This document shows positions 1 through 9,297 of a stretch of DNA of 64,000 nucleotides, in pieces; within the stretch, counting starts at the first letter, position 1, and each line of letters opens with the position of its first letter. The notes beneath the pieces are model-generated. The model was given only the letters and a program-made list of their open reading frames with translations, searched no databases and had not been told where the DNA came from. The DNA is taken from the NCBI RefSeq assembly GCF_900142285.1, contig NZ_FRAJ01000008.1, positions 1-64,000 on the forward strand, given 5' to 3'. A program made the position numbers and the translations under genes. The DNA comes from Caminicella sporogenes DSM 14501. Its GTDB lineage: Bacteria; Bacillota; Clostridia; Peptostreptococcales; Caminicellaceae.

Positions 1-1
1 C

Positions 2-211
2 AAATATTTTAAACAACGTTACCGACAACGATACATGATTGAAGCAAAGAACAGCGAACTCAAAAATCAGCACGGCTATGATATTGCCATATCGTCGGGC
101 TTATTTGGTATGCGAATACAAGGAGCAATATCAATATTCAATGTGAATATCAAACGAATATTGACATTGTTAAAGAAAAAATATGGAGAAAATACTCCTA
201 GCTTTCAATAA
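2..211 (+). CDS. 3' end of an IS transposase (IS1182-like DDE), truncated by window edge
   Basis: Frame 2 is open from the window edge to TAA at 209-211, giving about 69 residues. The stretch RYMIEAKNSELKNQHGYD followed by SSGLFGMRIQGA and a terminal VNIKRIL segment is the C-terminal signature I associate with IS1182-family (DDE, RNase H fold) transposases. The 5' part of the element is outside the window, so whether the copy is intact cannot be judged. Base composition is clearly less AT-rich than the neighbouring genes, in keeping with an acquired element. Family assignment is from memory of the motif, not a search. Confidence 0.75.
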   Translation, partial: KYFKQRYRQRYMIEAKNSELKNQHGYDIAISSGLFGMRIQGAISIFNVNIKRILTLLKKKYGENTPSFQ

Positions 212-218
212 AAAGAGA

Positions 219-267
219 AAACCACATTCGATTTTTGGGAAAATTATCCTAATTTGAATGTGGTTTT
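219..267 (+). terminator. Hairpin terminator after the transposase
   Basis: Arms AACCACATTC and GAATGTGGTT are separated by about 26 bases and followed by a T-run. It lies directly after the transposase stop and probably ends that transcript; it may also be near the element's right end, which I could not define. Confidence 0.6.
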
Positions 268-398
268 TTAATTGTTAGAACATTGTTTCTGAAAATACGA
301 TGGTTTTTCAGTAGGCTCCATACGCAGGGCTAACTTTTTAATTTAAAATAACCAATAAATAAAAAAATTATCAATTAAATTATAACAGCTAAAATTTA

Positions 399-812
399 TT
401 AAAAAATTCCTTTTTCATTAAAAAAGTCTTTATATTTATGGTCTGTCTTTAAAATATGATTTTCTATCCAATCAGCTATAAATATGAGCATGTCCATTGT
501 TACTTTCTTTTGATTATCATCTATATCTTTAGTTGTTAATTCAATTATTTTATCCACAAAAGCCTGATGTTCTCTTTCATGTGCTTTTAATCCTTCAAAA
601 CCATATTTTTTCATAAGTTCTTCTTCATAATTGAAATGATATACTGTATATTCTTTTAAATTTTCAAGTATTTCCATTATTTCATCATAATGGTCAATAT
701 CATCCTTTAAAGAAAGAATATGAGCTAATTTTGAACCAATTTCAATTAATTTTTTATGTTGTTTATCAATTTCAGCTACATTTACACTAAAGGCATCCTT
801 CCATTTAAACAT
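399..812 (-). CDS. Bacteriohemerythrin
   Basis: 137 aa, the normal size for a single-domain bacteriohemerythrin, an oxygen-binding (or iron/O2-buffering) four-helix protein with a di-iron centre. All seven iron ligands are visible: H19, H59 and E63 (HxxxE), H78 and H82 (HxxxH), H119 and D124 (HxxxxD). No signal peptide or fused signalling domain, so a cytosolic stand-alone protein. ATG is preceded by GGAGGG. It is monocistronic: the ABC operon downstream of its start runs in the same direction but has its own terminator at 941-977. In an anaerobe a role in O2 scavenging or delivery to oxygen-consuming enzymes is likely but inferred. Confidence 0.93.
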   Translation of the reverse strand: MFKWKDAFSVNVAEIDKQHKKLIEIGSKLAHILSLKDDIDHYDEIMEILENLKEYTVYHFNYEEELMKKYGFEGLKAHEREHQAFVDKIIELTTKDIDDNQKKVTMDMLIFIADWIENHILKTDHKYKDFFNEKGIF

Positions 813-864
813 ACCTTACCCTCCTATATACTTTTACATTTAAGTCATCATAAATATAAACCAC

Positions 865-891
865 TTTGAAATAATAAATCACTATTTCAAA
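865..891 (-). promoter_or_regulatory. Palindrome upstream of bacteriohemerythrin (candidate operator)
   Basis: Perfect 9-bp inverted repeat TTTGAAATA / TATTTCAAA with a 9-base spacer, about 55 bp upstream of the hemerythrin ATG, in the expected promoter zone. It could be a repressor site; the regulator is unknown. Confidence 0.35.
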
Positions 892-940
892 ATTAAATGT
901 CCTATCCACAATTTTAACATATATTGGTTTTACACACAAT

Positions 941-977
941 AAAAACAAGGCATTAATCATTTAAAAAGATTAATGCC
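941..977 (-). terminator. Terminator of the amino-acid ABC operon
   Basis: Arms GGCATTAATC / GATTAATGCC with a 9-base loop; on the minus strand the stem is followed by TTGTTTTTATT. It lies just downstream of the ATPase gene stop. Confidence 0.85.
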
Positions 978-1000
978 CATTCATTCTCATTCACAAATAA

Positions 1001-1729
1001 CTATAATATCTTTGCTAAAAATTCTTTTGTCCTAGAATGTTCTGGATTGTTAAATATTTTTTTAGGACATCCTTGTTCAATAACTTGTCCTTTATCCATA
1101 AATAAAACCCTTGTAGCAACTTCTCTAGCAAATCCCATTTCATGAGTAACTACTACCATAGTCATTCCCTCAGCAACTAAATCTTTCATTACTTCTAAAA
1201 CTTCTCCAACCATTTCAGGGTCAAGAGCTGATGTTGGTTCATCAAACAGCATAACATCTGGAGACATTGCTAAAGCTCTAGCTATAGCAATTCTCTGTTT
1301 TTGACCTCCTGACAATTGTTTAGGATAACTAAAAGCTTTATCCTTTAAACCAACTCTCTCAAGCAAATCAAATGCAATTTTTTCCGCTTCTTCTTTCTGC
1401 ATTTTTTTTACTTTTATAGGTGCTAAAGTTATATTTTCTAGTACCGTCATATGTGGAAAAAGATTAAAATCTTGAAAAACCATTCCCATTTTTTGTCTCA
1501 ATTTATTAATATCTTTATTATTATCCGTAATTGAAACTCCTTCAAATAATATTTCTCCACCAGTAGGTTCTTCTAAAAGATTAAGACATCTTAAAAAAGT
1601 ACTCTTTCCTGAACCGCTAGGTCCTATTATAACTACTACTTCACCTTTTTTTATATGTTCATTTATTCCCTTTAAAACATGTAAATCCCCAAATTTTTTA
1701 TCCAAATTAAATACCTTTATCACCTGCAC
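1001..1729 (-). CDS. Polar amino acid ABC transporter ATP-binding protein
   Basis: About 242 aa, GlnQ/HisP class. Walker [10 protein letters not shown] at residues 36-44, Q-loop [10 protein letters not shown] at 84-93, signature LSGGQ at 139-143, Walker B VMLFDEP at 159-165 followed by the D-loop SALD and H-loop THE. It energises import of a polar amino acid together with the permease and lipoprotein encoded just upstream. Start is not ATG: GTG at 1727-1729 lies only 4 bases after AGGAGG, whereas a second in-frame GTG at 1721-1723 is 10 bases away and would give the usual MIKV.NL N-terminus, so either may be used. The start overlaps the permease 3' end by about 20 bp, suggesting translational coupling. 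Substrate cannot be deduced. Confidence 0.93.
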   Translation of the reverse strand: MQVIKVFNLDKKFGDLHVLKGINEHIKKGEVVVIIGPSGSGKSTFLRCLNLLEEPTGGEILFEGVSITDNNKDINKLRQKMGMVFQDFNLFPHMTVLENITLAPIKVKKMQKEEAEKIAFDLLERVGLKDKAFSYPKQLSGGQKQRIAIARALAMSPDVMLFDEPTSALDPEMVGEVLEVMKDLVAEGMTMVVVTHEMGFAREVATRVLFMDKGQVIEQGCPKKIFNNPEHSRTKEFLAKIL

Positions 1730-2357
1730 GCAACCTCCTTTCCAATCTGCTCATTAACTTTGACAAAATAGATGTCATAAATAGATATATCAGCGCAGCA
1801 AAAAACAGTGGTAGGAAAGGACTATATGTGTTGCCCCTTACAGTTTGAGCATTATACATAAGTTCATGAATACCTATTACAGAAACTATTGCAGATTCTT
1901 TTATTACCACTATAAATTCATTACCAAGTGCTGGCAGTACATTCTTTATAGCCTGAGGAATAATTATATATCTCATGGCCATCTTATAACTCATACCTAA
2001 TGACCTTGCAGCTTCCATCTGTCCTTTATCTATGGCTTGTATACCACTTCTAAAAATTTCTGATACATAAGCACCGCTATTTAATGACAGTGCTAAAATA
2101 CCTGCTGTAAATTTAGGTAAATCAATAGGCAACCCATAAAAGATAATATATACTTGAACTAAAAGTGGTGTCCCCCTAAAAAATTCTATATATGCTGTTG
2201 ATATAGCATTTAAAAATTTATTATTTGATATTTTCATAAGAGATAAAATAATACCTATTATAAGTCCAAAAGTTACTGAAAATACTGCAAGCAGTATTGT
2301 ATTTTTTACACCAATTAAGTAAAACATATGATACTTCATCAAAATACTAAGTTTCAT
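1707..2357 (-). CDS. Polar amino acid ABC transporter permease
   Basis: 216 aa integral membrane subunit of the HisM/GlnP family with about five membrane segments. The cytoplasmic EAA coupling motif is present as EAARSLGM with a following IIIPQAI around residues 115-140, and the family hallmark [10 protein letters not shown] is around residue 59-68. Second gene of the SBP-permease-ATPase operon and overlapping the ATPase gene. A single permease gene implies a homodimeric pore. Substrate inferred only as a polar amino acid (cystine, glutamine, histidine or arginine type). Confidence 0.93.
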   Translation of the reverse strand: MKLSILMKYHMFYLIGVKNTILLAVFSVTFGLIIGIILSLMKISNNKFLNAISTAYIEFFRGTPLLVQVYIIFYGLPIDLPKFTAGILALSLNSGAYVSEIFRSGIQAIDKGQMEAARSLGMSYKMAMRYIIIPQAIKNVLPALGNEFIVVIKESAIVSVIGIHELMYNAQTVRGNTYSPFLPLFFAALIYLFMTSILSKLMSRLERRLRAGDKGI

Positions 2358-2398
2358 CTACTTCACCTCTAAAATATTAATTCCAAACTGCAAATTAG

Positions 2399-2423
2399 TA
2401 GCGGAAGAATAAATCCTCCGCTA
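2399..2423 (-). other. Intercistronic hairpin between SBP and permease genes
   Basis: Stem TAGCGGA / TCCGCTA in the 69-bp gap after the SBP stop codon, without a convincing U-run on the minus strand. Such hairpins commonly stabilise the highly expressed binding-protein mRNA relative to the downstream permease/ATPase message; that role is inferred. Confidence 0.5.
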
Positions 2424-2426
2424 TTT

Positions 2427-3284
2427 TTATTGTTGATTTTCTTCTGATAACTTAATAGCTTCCAAAACAAATTCTTCTATTTTATTTTCACTCATAAGTT
2501 TATCTAACGTTTTATTTATAGCTTCTACCAAATCTTCATTACCTTTATTAACAGCTACAGCTGAACCGTTATCATCAGTTTCTAATTGTATACTTGAAAC
2601 CTCTATACCGTCAATATTTTTAGCATATGCCTTAGCAACAGGAGCTTCAGCAATCACAGCATCTACTTTGCCATTCTTTAACTGTAAAATTAAATCAGCT
2701 ATAGATGTAAGTGACTCTATCTTTGCATCTTTTATTTGTGTCTTTGCTAATTCTTCCTGTATAGTTCCTTTTTGTACTCCAATAACTTTACCTGTTAAGT
2801 CATCAATTGTTTTAAATTTATCTACATCTTTAGAACCAACTAATACACTTTGAACTGCTTTATAATATACTTTTGAAAAATCTACACTCTTTTTTCTCTC
2901 TTCTGTAGGTGTCATACCTGCAATAACAATATCCACCTTATCGCCTTTTAATGCAGCTAATAGACCATCAAATCCTATATCTTCTATTTCTAACTCTACC
3001 CCTAAATCTTTTGCTATTTCATTTGCAATAGCTATATCAAATCCTACAATTTCATCTTTTCCATTATTTACATAATGAAACTCATATGGAGGATAGTCAG
3101 CACTAGTACCAACTACAAGTTTTCCTGCTTTCTTTATAGTTTCAAGTTTAGAAACTTTTTTAACTTCTTTATCAGAATTATTTTCACTACTTACTCCTTT
3201 TTGACAAGCAGTAAAACTAAAAAGCATCACACCAATAAGTAATACTGTAATGAATTTTTTTCCTATCTTTTTCAACATCATCAT
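2427..3284 (-). CDS. Amino acid ABC transporter substrate-binding lipoprotein
   Basis: 285 aa, SBP_bac_3 family. N-terminal lipoprotein signal with lipobox SFTAC, lipidated Cys27, then a Ser/Asn/Lys linker. The mature domain begins with KLVVGTSADYPPYEF, the ligand loop typical of polar amino-acid binding proteins, followed by VGFDIAIANEIAKDLG and the hinge segment DIVIAGMTPTEERKK. First gene of the operon; start ATG has AAAGGGGA upstream. A 54-bp near copy of part of this gene (3037-3090) occurs out of context at 11103-11156. Exact ligand unknown. Confidence 0.93.
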   Translation of the reverse strand: MMMLKKIGKKFITVLLIGVMLFSFTACQKGVSSENNSDKEVKKVSKLETIKKAGKLVVGTSADYPPYEFHYVNNGKDEIVGFDIAIANEIAKDLGVELEIEDIGFDGLLAALKGDKVDIVIAGMTPTEERKKSVDFSKVYYKAVQSVLVGSKDVDKFKTIDDLTGKVIGVQKGTIQEELAKTQIKDAKIESLTSIADLILQLKNGKVDAVIAEAPVAKAYAKNIDGIEVSSIQLETDDNGSAVAVNKGNEDLVEAINKTLDKLMSENKIEEFVLEAIKLSEENQQ

Positions 3285-3470
3285 TCCCCTTTCTTATGAT
3301 TATTCTTATCTCTTTATATTTATGCAAAATATTATACACTTATTTTAATATTTATGCAACACTTTTTTTGTTTTTTTACTTTATTTTTTTATTATAAATT
3401 AGCATTTTATTAACAAAAATTCGTAATATCTTGATTTTTCAATCAATTTAACCTATATTACATTTAAAAT
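3285..3470. other. AT-rich upstream region of the ABC operon, no gene
   Basis: Very AT-rich spacer containing poly-T stretches between the SBP gene and the terminator at 3471-3510. No ORF, riboswitch core or T-box could be recognised. It must hold the ABC operon promoter but I could not pick convincing -35/-10 hexamers. Confidence 0.4.
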
Positions 3471-3510
3471 AAAAAAGATTAAACTTTTGCAATAAAGTCT
3501 AATCTTTTTT
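3471..3510 (-). terminator. Terminator downstream of the Crp/Fnr regulator gene
   Basis: Arms AAAAAAGATTA / TAATCTTTTTT; A/T-flanked, so it could work in both directions. It ends the transcript coming from 3640 and separates it from the ABC operon. A weaker hairpin with arms AACATC/GATGTT lies closer to the gene at about 3611-3624. Confidence 0.7.
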
Positions 3511-3639
3511 ATATTTATTCAAATTTCTCCATGTATCCGTATCACGAGGACATTTCGTTTTTTTTTATACCTAATTCCATAATTCAACTTATGAATATGA
3601 CAAATAAAACATCCCGATGTTATCTTTTTGATATCATCC

Positions 3640-4329
3640 TTAAGTTAACAAAGATTCAATAATAAATATATCTTTAATAGTTATGCTTTTTCGATCATAA
3701 CTAATCCAGCCATTTTTTCGCATTTGCATTAATTCATTTGAAAGAGCTGGTCTTGTTACACAAAATTTTTCTGCCATTTCTTTTCTCGAAATATCTATTT
3801 GTAATTTCAAAGTCCCCTGTTTTTTATATTCTTCAATAAGATAATTTGCTATTTTTCTTCGTATTGTATAATAAGATATATTTTTTAGCTTATCACTTAA
3901 ATAAACCACTTGATTCGAAATTTCTTCAATAAACTTAATAAGAAATTCTTTGTTTTCATAACAAAGTTCTATGATTACTTCTTTCGATATAAAAATAATT
4001 TCCGTTCCGTCCATTGATAACAATGTAGAGGGATACTCTTCTTTTTTGGAAAATACAATTACATCTCCAAAAGTATCACCTTCATATAACCTCTTCACAC
4101 TTACTAATTTTCCAGAAGGATAAGATTTTTGAACATCAACACAACCTTTTAAAATAATGCCTATTTTAGAAATAGGTTCCCCTTCAAAAGCAATAATTTG
4201 ATTTTTATTATATATTTTTATTTCATAACTAATAGAATCTAATAAAATGGATAGTTTTTCATCATTAAAAGATGTAAATAATTTGCTTTTTTTTAATTTT
4301 TGAACCAAACTATTCATAGCTCCCTCCAT
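3640..4329 (-). CDS. Crp/Fnr family transcriptional regulator
   Basis: 229 aa. Residues about 15-125 form a cyclic-nucleotide-binding-like jelly roll (ILKGCVDVQK...GDTFGDVIVF), followed by the dimer helix and a C-terminal winged helix (SRKEMAEKFCVTRPALSNEL, about 165-185). No cysteine cluster of the Fnr type is seen, so the signal is unlikely to be an Fe-S cluster. The gene lies 108 bp downstream of the RND pump gene on the same strand and could be co-transcribed or be the local regulator of the pump; this is inference. Start ATG GAG GGA follows GGAGG poorly; an internal ATG (MNSLVQK, 4314) has GGAGGGAGCT just upstream and is the more likely start. Confidence 0.85.
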   Translation of the reverse strand: MEGAMNSLVQKLKKSKLFTSFNDEKLSILLDSISYEIKIYNKNQIIAFEGEPISKIGIILKGCVDVQKSYPSGKLVSVKRLYEGDTFGDVIVFSKKEEYPSTLLSMDGTEIIFISKEVIIELCYENKEFLIKFIEEISNQVVYLSDKLKNISYYTIRRKIANYLIEEYKKQGTLKLQIDISRKEMAEKFCVTRPALSNELMQMRKNGWISYDRKSITIKDIFIIESLLT

Positions 4330-4437
4330 ATATTCTAATGTGTTATATCAACCTATAATAAATTATTACTTCGGATAATATAACAATGCCTATCTATCAA
4401 ATTTATCTTTTTAAATCTATACATAATTAAAATCAAA

Positions 4438-7400
4438 TCATTCAAACTTACAACGGATTTTCACTTTAATACTTTCAAAACTGATATAGATTAATGGAAT
4501 GATAACCATAGTCATAAAAGTTGCTGATATTATTCCTCCAATAACAGTAATTGCGAGTGGTGAAAATCTTTCAGAGCCCAATGCAAGCTGTAATGCCAAT
4601 GGAAGCATACCTGCAACATCAGAAAGTGCTGTCATCATAATTGCCCTGTATCTAGATTTTACAGCTAATACAACAGCTTCTTCAATTGGTATAGAATTAT
4701 TTCTATTTACAATTATTTTATCAATAAGCAGAATTGAGTTATTAATTACTGTCCCTGCAAGTAAAATAAATCCTAATAGTACTGGCATCGAAATATATTT
4801 GCCGGTTAATATCAAAGCAGGAGCTACTCCAATAAATACCAATGGAATTGCCGCCATAATAGTTATTGGATGAATAAAAGATTTAAACTGCGGTACAAGT
4901 AATAGATACACAAAAATAATTGATAATGCCAATAAAAAAATCATATCTCTCATTGATTCTGATAAAGATTCTTGATCTCCTGTAAGCTCAATTTCATATT
5001 CTTCTGGCAATGGAAAATTCGCTATCAATTTATTGATGTCTTTTACAATTTTACTAAAAGCTCTATCATGGGTATAAGCTAAAATATCTATAGTATACTC
5101 TAAATCTTCTTTTGTAACGACATTAGCTCTTTTACTAATATTTATCGCTGCAATATCTCTAATCGGCACCTTAACCCCCATTGGTGTATTAATATGCATA
5201 TCCATTAGATCTTCTATTGATTGATTATATTGGTCCATATACTCTACTCTAATATCAACATCATTCAACTCTCCAATATCCATGGATGTGGCTTTCATAC
5301 CATCTATAGCATTCATAATCTGCTTTGATACTTCTACACTACTAAGTCCCAATTCTTGGATTCTTTCCTTATTCATTTCTATGTTCAACTGAAGATTATC
5401 CATATTAAAACTCTTGTAAATATTTGTAATTCCTTCAACATTTTTTAGTTTACATTCAAATTCACTTGCAAAATGATATAAGATTTCTTGATCTGGTCCA
5501 CTGATTCTTACATCTATCGGTGCCTGTGAACTACTACTTGCCGTTGCACCCTGTTCCTTGACAACAAATCTTTGTATATTGGGAATTACAGCTATCTTTT
5601 TTCTAATTCTCTCTTGAAATTCCCAAATAGATTCTTTACGTTCCTTTCTTGTGTTCAAATTTACAGTAATTAATGCTTGGTTAGTTCCCATTACCCCGAA
5701 ATCACTCAGTATGCTACTATCTTCTTCATATCCAATTTGTGTATCAAAATTGATAACATTTTTTTCTTCACTAAGTATATCCTCAATATATGCCACAGCC
5801 ATTTGGGTTTCTTCAAGTGTTGTACCTGGAACCATTTCAATTGAAATATACGTAACTCCACTATCAAACTTTGGTAACATTTCAATCCCTTTATTAAATA
5901 AAGCTCCTACACTGACAATCATTAAAATTATAATAATGATATATGTTTTTATTTTATAATTTATAGCTTTTCTCAATAATTTGACATAAAAATCAAGAAG
6001 TTTATCCATTAATCTTCCAAATTTATCAGTGACAATTTTAATCTTTCTTTCTAATTTGACAAATTTAAATTTGTTAAATATAGCTATAAACAAAGGAACA
6101 ATCGTAAGTGATATTGCTACTGATGTCAGCAATGCAAAAATTAAAGTTGTCGACAATGGTCCAAACATCTGACCTACAAATCCTTCAATAAACAACAGTG
6201 GAATTAATACAATCAATGTAGTCGATGTGCCTGCCATAGTTGCTAGTGTTATTTCACCTGTAGCGTCAATAGTTGCTCTAACAATGTCTTTATTAAATTC
6301 ATCATAATGTCTAATGACATTTTCAACAACAACGATAGAATCATCAACAACTATACCTATACTTAAGATTAAAGCCGAAAGTGTTACTAAGTCAAGTTTC
6401 ATTCCAAATACTTTCATTAATCCCAATGTACTTAAAAAAACCAAGGGCATAGAGATTGAAACAACAAAAGACTCACTTAATTTTGAAATAAACAAAATAA
6501 TAATAAGTATGGTTAATATTATAGCTATAAGAACACTCGAAATCATGTTATCAACCATTTGGTTTGTAAAAATTGAATCATCTTGGGCTATTTTAAATTT
6601 AATATGCGGATACTTTAACTTTAATTTTTCAATCTCTATTTTTAAATTATTTATAGTTTCTACTGTATTTGCATTACTTTTTTTTATGATCATTAATGCG
6701 ATAGCTTCTTCACCATTTAATCGATATGTACTTTTTAATTCCTCTATGGACAATTTAATATCTGCTATTTCGTCAAGATAAATAAAATTTCCATCCTTTA
6801 AATTAATTCTAAACCTTTTTATATCATCAATCGATTTAAATCTTTCATCAATTCTTATTATAATCTCCTTATTTTTATCTATAATTTTACCGCCAGGAGA
6901 CTGTATATTATTTAATGATAGTAAAGAAGCCACTTTCTCTATTGTAAGACCATAGGCATTTATCTTATTTTTATCTAATTTTATTTGAATCTCTGATTTA
7001 TAACCTCCAAATATATCAACAGAAGCTACACCCTCTGTAGATTGTAAAACATAACTGAGCTTATTTTCAGCTATTTCTCGTATCATCTCCAAATTCAAAG
7101 AATCACTACTTAAACTTAAGGTCATAATAGGTTTATCTGCAGAACTAATCTTTAAAATCTTTGGTTCTTTCATACTACTAGGTAACAACCCTTTTATTCG
7201 ATTAATACTGTTTTGAATATCTATTGTCGCTTCATCAATATTTACTCCATATTCAAATTCTAACTGTATAATTGCCCTATTATCTTGAGCTGTAGATTTA
7301 ATTTTTGATATACCTTCCAATTTTCCAAACTCGTCTTCCATAGGCTCTATGATGTCTTTTACAACATCCTGTGCTGATGCCCCCGGATACTGTGTAATTA

Positions 7401-7539
7401 CTGTCGCCATAGGCGAAGCTGTATCGGGTGATAGTTGTGTTTTAATTGTGATTCTTGAATAAATCCCAAATAATACTATTGCTATTGTTAAGGAGAAAAT
7501 AAGATATTTATTTTTTAAAGAAAATTCACCCAAGTTCAT
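4438..7539 (-). CDS. RND family efflux transporter permease (HAE1/AcrB-like)
   Basis: 1033 aa, the usual length of an RND pump protomer. The expected twofold internal repeat is visible: a first TM helix, a large periplasmic-type domain (residues about 35-330), six TM helices (about 330-530), then TM7, a second large domain and five TM helices. TM4 carries the proton-relay segment SIGIVVDDSIVVVENV and the TM10-12 repeat has the GTVINNSILLIDK counterpart. Translation is probably coupled to the preceding membrane-fusion gene (stop and start separated by 2 bp, AGGAG inside the upstream gene). In Gram-positives such pumps act without an outer-membrane factor; substrate not deducible. Confidence 0.93.
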   Translation of the reverse strand: MNLGEFSLKNKYLIFSLTIAIVLFGIYSRITIKTQLSPDTASPMATVITQYPGASAQDVVKDIIEPMEDEFGKLEGISKIKSTAQDNRAIIQLEFEYGVNIDEATIDIQNSINRIKGLLPSSMKEPKILKISSADKPIMTLSLSSDSLNLEMIREIAENKLSYVLQSTEGVASVDIFGGYKSEIQIKLDKNKINAYGLTIEKVASLLSLNNIQSPGGKIIDKNKEIIIRIDERFKSIDDIKRFRINLKDGNFIYLDEIADIKLSIEELKSTYRLNGEEAIALMIIKKSNANTVETINNLKIEIEKLKLKYPHIKFKIAQDDSIFTNQMVDNMISSVLIAIILTILIIILFISKLSESFVVSISMPLVFLSTLGLMKVFGMKLDLVTLSALILSIGIVVDDSIVVVENVIRHYDEFNKDIVRATIDATGEITLATMAGTSTTLIVLIPLLFIEGFVGQMFGPLSTTLIFALLTSVAISLTIVPLFIAIFNKFKFVKLERKIKIVTDKFGRLMDKLLDFYVKLLRKAINYKIKTYIIIIILMIVSVGALFNKGIEMLPKFDSGVTYISIEMVPGTTLEETQMAVAYIEDILSEEKNVINFDTQIGYEEDSSILSDFGVMGTNQALITVNLNTRKERKESIWEFQERIRKKIAVIPNIQRFVVKEQGATASSSSQAPIDVRISGPDQEILYHFASEFECKLKNVEGITNIYKSFNMDNLQLNIEMNKERIQELGLSSVEVSKQIMNAIDGMKATSMDIGELNDVDIRVEYMDQYNQSIEDLMDMHINTPMGVKVPIRDIAAINISKRANVVTKEDLEYTIDILAYTHDRAFSKIVKDINKLIANFPLPEEYEIELTGDQESLSESMRDMIFLLALSIIFVYLLLVPQFKSFIHPITIMAAIPLVFIGVAPALILTGKYISMPVLLGFILLAGTVINNSILLIDKIIVNRNNSIPIEEAVVLAVKSRYRAIMMTALSDVAGMLPLALQLALGSERFSPLAITVIGGIISATFMTMVIIPLIYISFESIKVKIRCKFE

Positions 7540-7541
7540 AT

Positions 7542-8813
7542 TTAGTTATCTCCTCTCCCTTTGAAAATATATACTTTTGCACCATTATATAACTTCGTTA
7601 AATTTTTATAGGCAATTTTTTCATTGACATCAATTCCTGAAAGAACTTGGACTTTATCATCAACTTCAATACCTATTTCAATAGCTTGTTCTCTTACTTT
7701 ACCATCTTCAAAAACATATACTATATTTTTATTACCCAATTTCTTGATTGCTTCCTTTGGTAGAATAATATTCCCTTCTACTTCATTTATAATAAAATCT
7801 ACTTCAATACTTGAACCTATTATAATATTCTGGTTTTCCTCAATTTCAGGAATTTTAATTTCAACTTCACAGATTCTTGTACTCGGATTAATAATAGTTG
7901 GAAATTTACTAATTCTTGCTTCAACTTTCCTATCATCTGCCAATTGCAATATAACTTTCGTCTCATTACTAATTTTTTTTAAATCAGTCTCAGTAATATT
8001 TACCTTCGCTACAAAACTATTTTCATCTATAACTGCAAATGGTTTTCCAGCAATAGCTAAATCACCTTCTTCATAATAAAGTTTTCTAATAATACCCGCC
8101 CTAGGAGCTATTATTTCTGTTTCCTCAATCTCTTTTTTAATTTCATTTATCATAGCCTGCAACTCTTTTAATTGCATTTGACTTATATCTCTTTCATGTT
8201 CTAATTTATTGAATTTATCCCTAGAACTTGCTTCTAATTCCTTTATTTGTATCTCCAGTCTATCTTTTTCATGTTTAATTTTATCGTAGTCATTTTTAGA
8301 TATAGCACCGTTTTCAAGCAAAATTCGATATTCTTCTTCATCTTCACTTAAATATTTAAAGTCTAATTTCATTTTTTCAATTTCTTTTATAATAGGATCA
8401 AATTCAAAATATTGGCTAACTTCTTTATTTAAATAATTAAAATTTTCTTTTGCCGTTTCTAGTTTTTTTAAATTCGTTTCTAATTTTTGAATAAGACTAC
8501 TATCATCCAACTTTGCTATCAAATCACCTTTTTCTACTCTATCCCCTTCTTTAACATTTAGTAAACTAACATCTGAACTGATTATTGGAGATAAAATTAT
8601 AGATTTTTCAGAATCAATTGTTCCAATATACTTTATTTCTTCAATCAACTTACCCCTTTGGGCCGTAATTAACTCCGTAGCTATTCCCAAACTTTTATCA
8701 TAAACATCTTCTGAATCGGTTTTATTTATATTCTTTCCAGCAATAATAGAAAAAAGCATCATAACAATACTTATTGCTAGCACAAATATGACAATAGTTT
8801 TCTTCCTCTTCAT
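7542..8813 (-). CDS. HlyD/AcrA-type membrane-fusion (periplasmic adaptor) protein
   Basis: 423 aa. One N-terminal membrane anchor (residues about 5-25), a split lipoyl-like domain (LNVKEGDRVEKGDLIAKLDD near 85-105 and IIAPRAGIIRKLYYEEGDLAIAGKPF near 240-265), and between them a long alpha-helical hairpin (about 110-235) rich in K/E. C-terminal beta-barrel and membrane-proximal domains follow. First gene of a two-gene unit with the RND permease. ATG has GGAGGG at good distance. Promoter lies in the AT-rich divergent region up to the chemoreceptor gene. Confidence 0.92.
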   Translation of the reverse strand: MKRKKTIVIFVLAISIVMMLFSIIAGKNINKTDSEDVYDKSLGIATELITAQRGKLIEEIKYIGTIDSEKSIILSPIISSDVSLLNVKEGDRVEKGDLIAKLDDSSLIQKLETNLKKLETAKENFNYLNKEVSQYFEFDPIIKEIEKMKLDFKYLSEDEEEYRILLENGAISKNDYDKIKHEKDRLEIQIKELEASSRDKFNKLEHERDISQMQLKELQAMINEIKKEIEETEIIAPRAGIIRKLYYEEGDLAIAGKPFAVIDENSFVAKVNITETDLKKISNETKVILQLADDRKVEARISKFPTIINPSTRICEVEIKIPEIEENQNIIIGSSIEVDFIINEVEGNIILPKEAIKKLGNKNIVYVFEDGKVREQAIEIGIEVDDKVQVLSGIDVNEKIAYKNLTKLYNGAKVYIFKGRGDN

Positions 8814-9201
8814 TTTTAACCCTCCAATAAACTTAATAATTTCATTCTTTAAAAATACATTTATCTATATCTAAACAAATAAATACCCAATATATTAATA
8901 AATTATCCATCTTCTAAATTTATCTAAATTATAGCTTTTTTTAATAATAAATTCCGTAATAATTATTACCAAATTTAAGTTGTTGCTTATCTACTGGTGC
9001 TGTATGTCTTTTGACAGGCTGTATAACTATAAAATTTTGTAAACTATACAAAATAAAACAGAATATTTCGATTTATAGCTTAAGATAGATTTTATAAATC
9101 ATAGCGAAAATTATAAAACTCCCTTAAGTATAAAAAATGATAAAAACTGTCCATATTTGTTTTATAAAAAATCATATGGGTATTAATTTAAAAAATTAAA
9201 A
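8814..9201. other. Divergent intergenic region, no gene recognised
   Basis: About 390 bp of AT-rich DNA between the efflux operon (leftward) and the chemoreceptor (rightward). No ORF with a ribosome site and no known RNA motif was recognised. A TTGACA hexamer at 9011-9016 is not followed by a -10 box at normal distance. The right end passes into the structured leader at 9202. Confidence 0.4.
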
Positions 9202-9262
9202 GTAGAAAGGATAATGTTAAAACATTATGCATATGTCCATTAAAAAGGGACAAAGTTTCTAC
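9202..9262 (+). ncRNA. Candidate three-way-junction leader RNA upstream of chemoreceptor
   Basis: Three nested perfect stems: P1 GTAGAAA (9202-9208) with TTTCTAC (9256-9262); P2 ATAATGT / ACATTAT (9211-9217 with 9222-9228, TAAA loop); P3 TGTCC (9234-9238) with GGACA (9248-9252). Junction strands are 2, 5 and 3 nt. It ends 35 nt before the chemoreceptor ATG, so it would sit in that 5' UTR. It does not match the purine, c-di-GMP or other riboswitch cores I know. Confidence 0.4.
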
Positions 9263-9297
9263 AATAATTTGGATTTCCAATGAAGGGAGATGAAATT

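Noticed and set aside
9202-9262. c-di-GMP or purine riboswitch before the chemoreceptor
   Set aside because: Junction strands are too short and the conserved core bases of these classes are missing; kept only as an unassigned structure.
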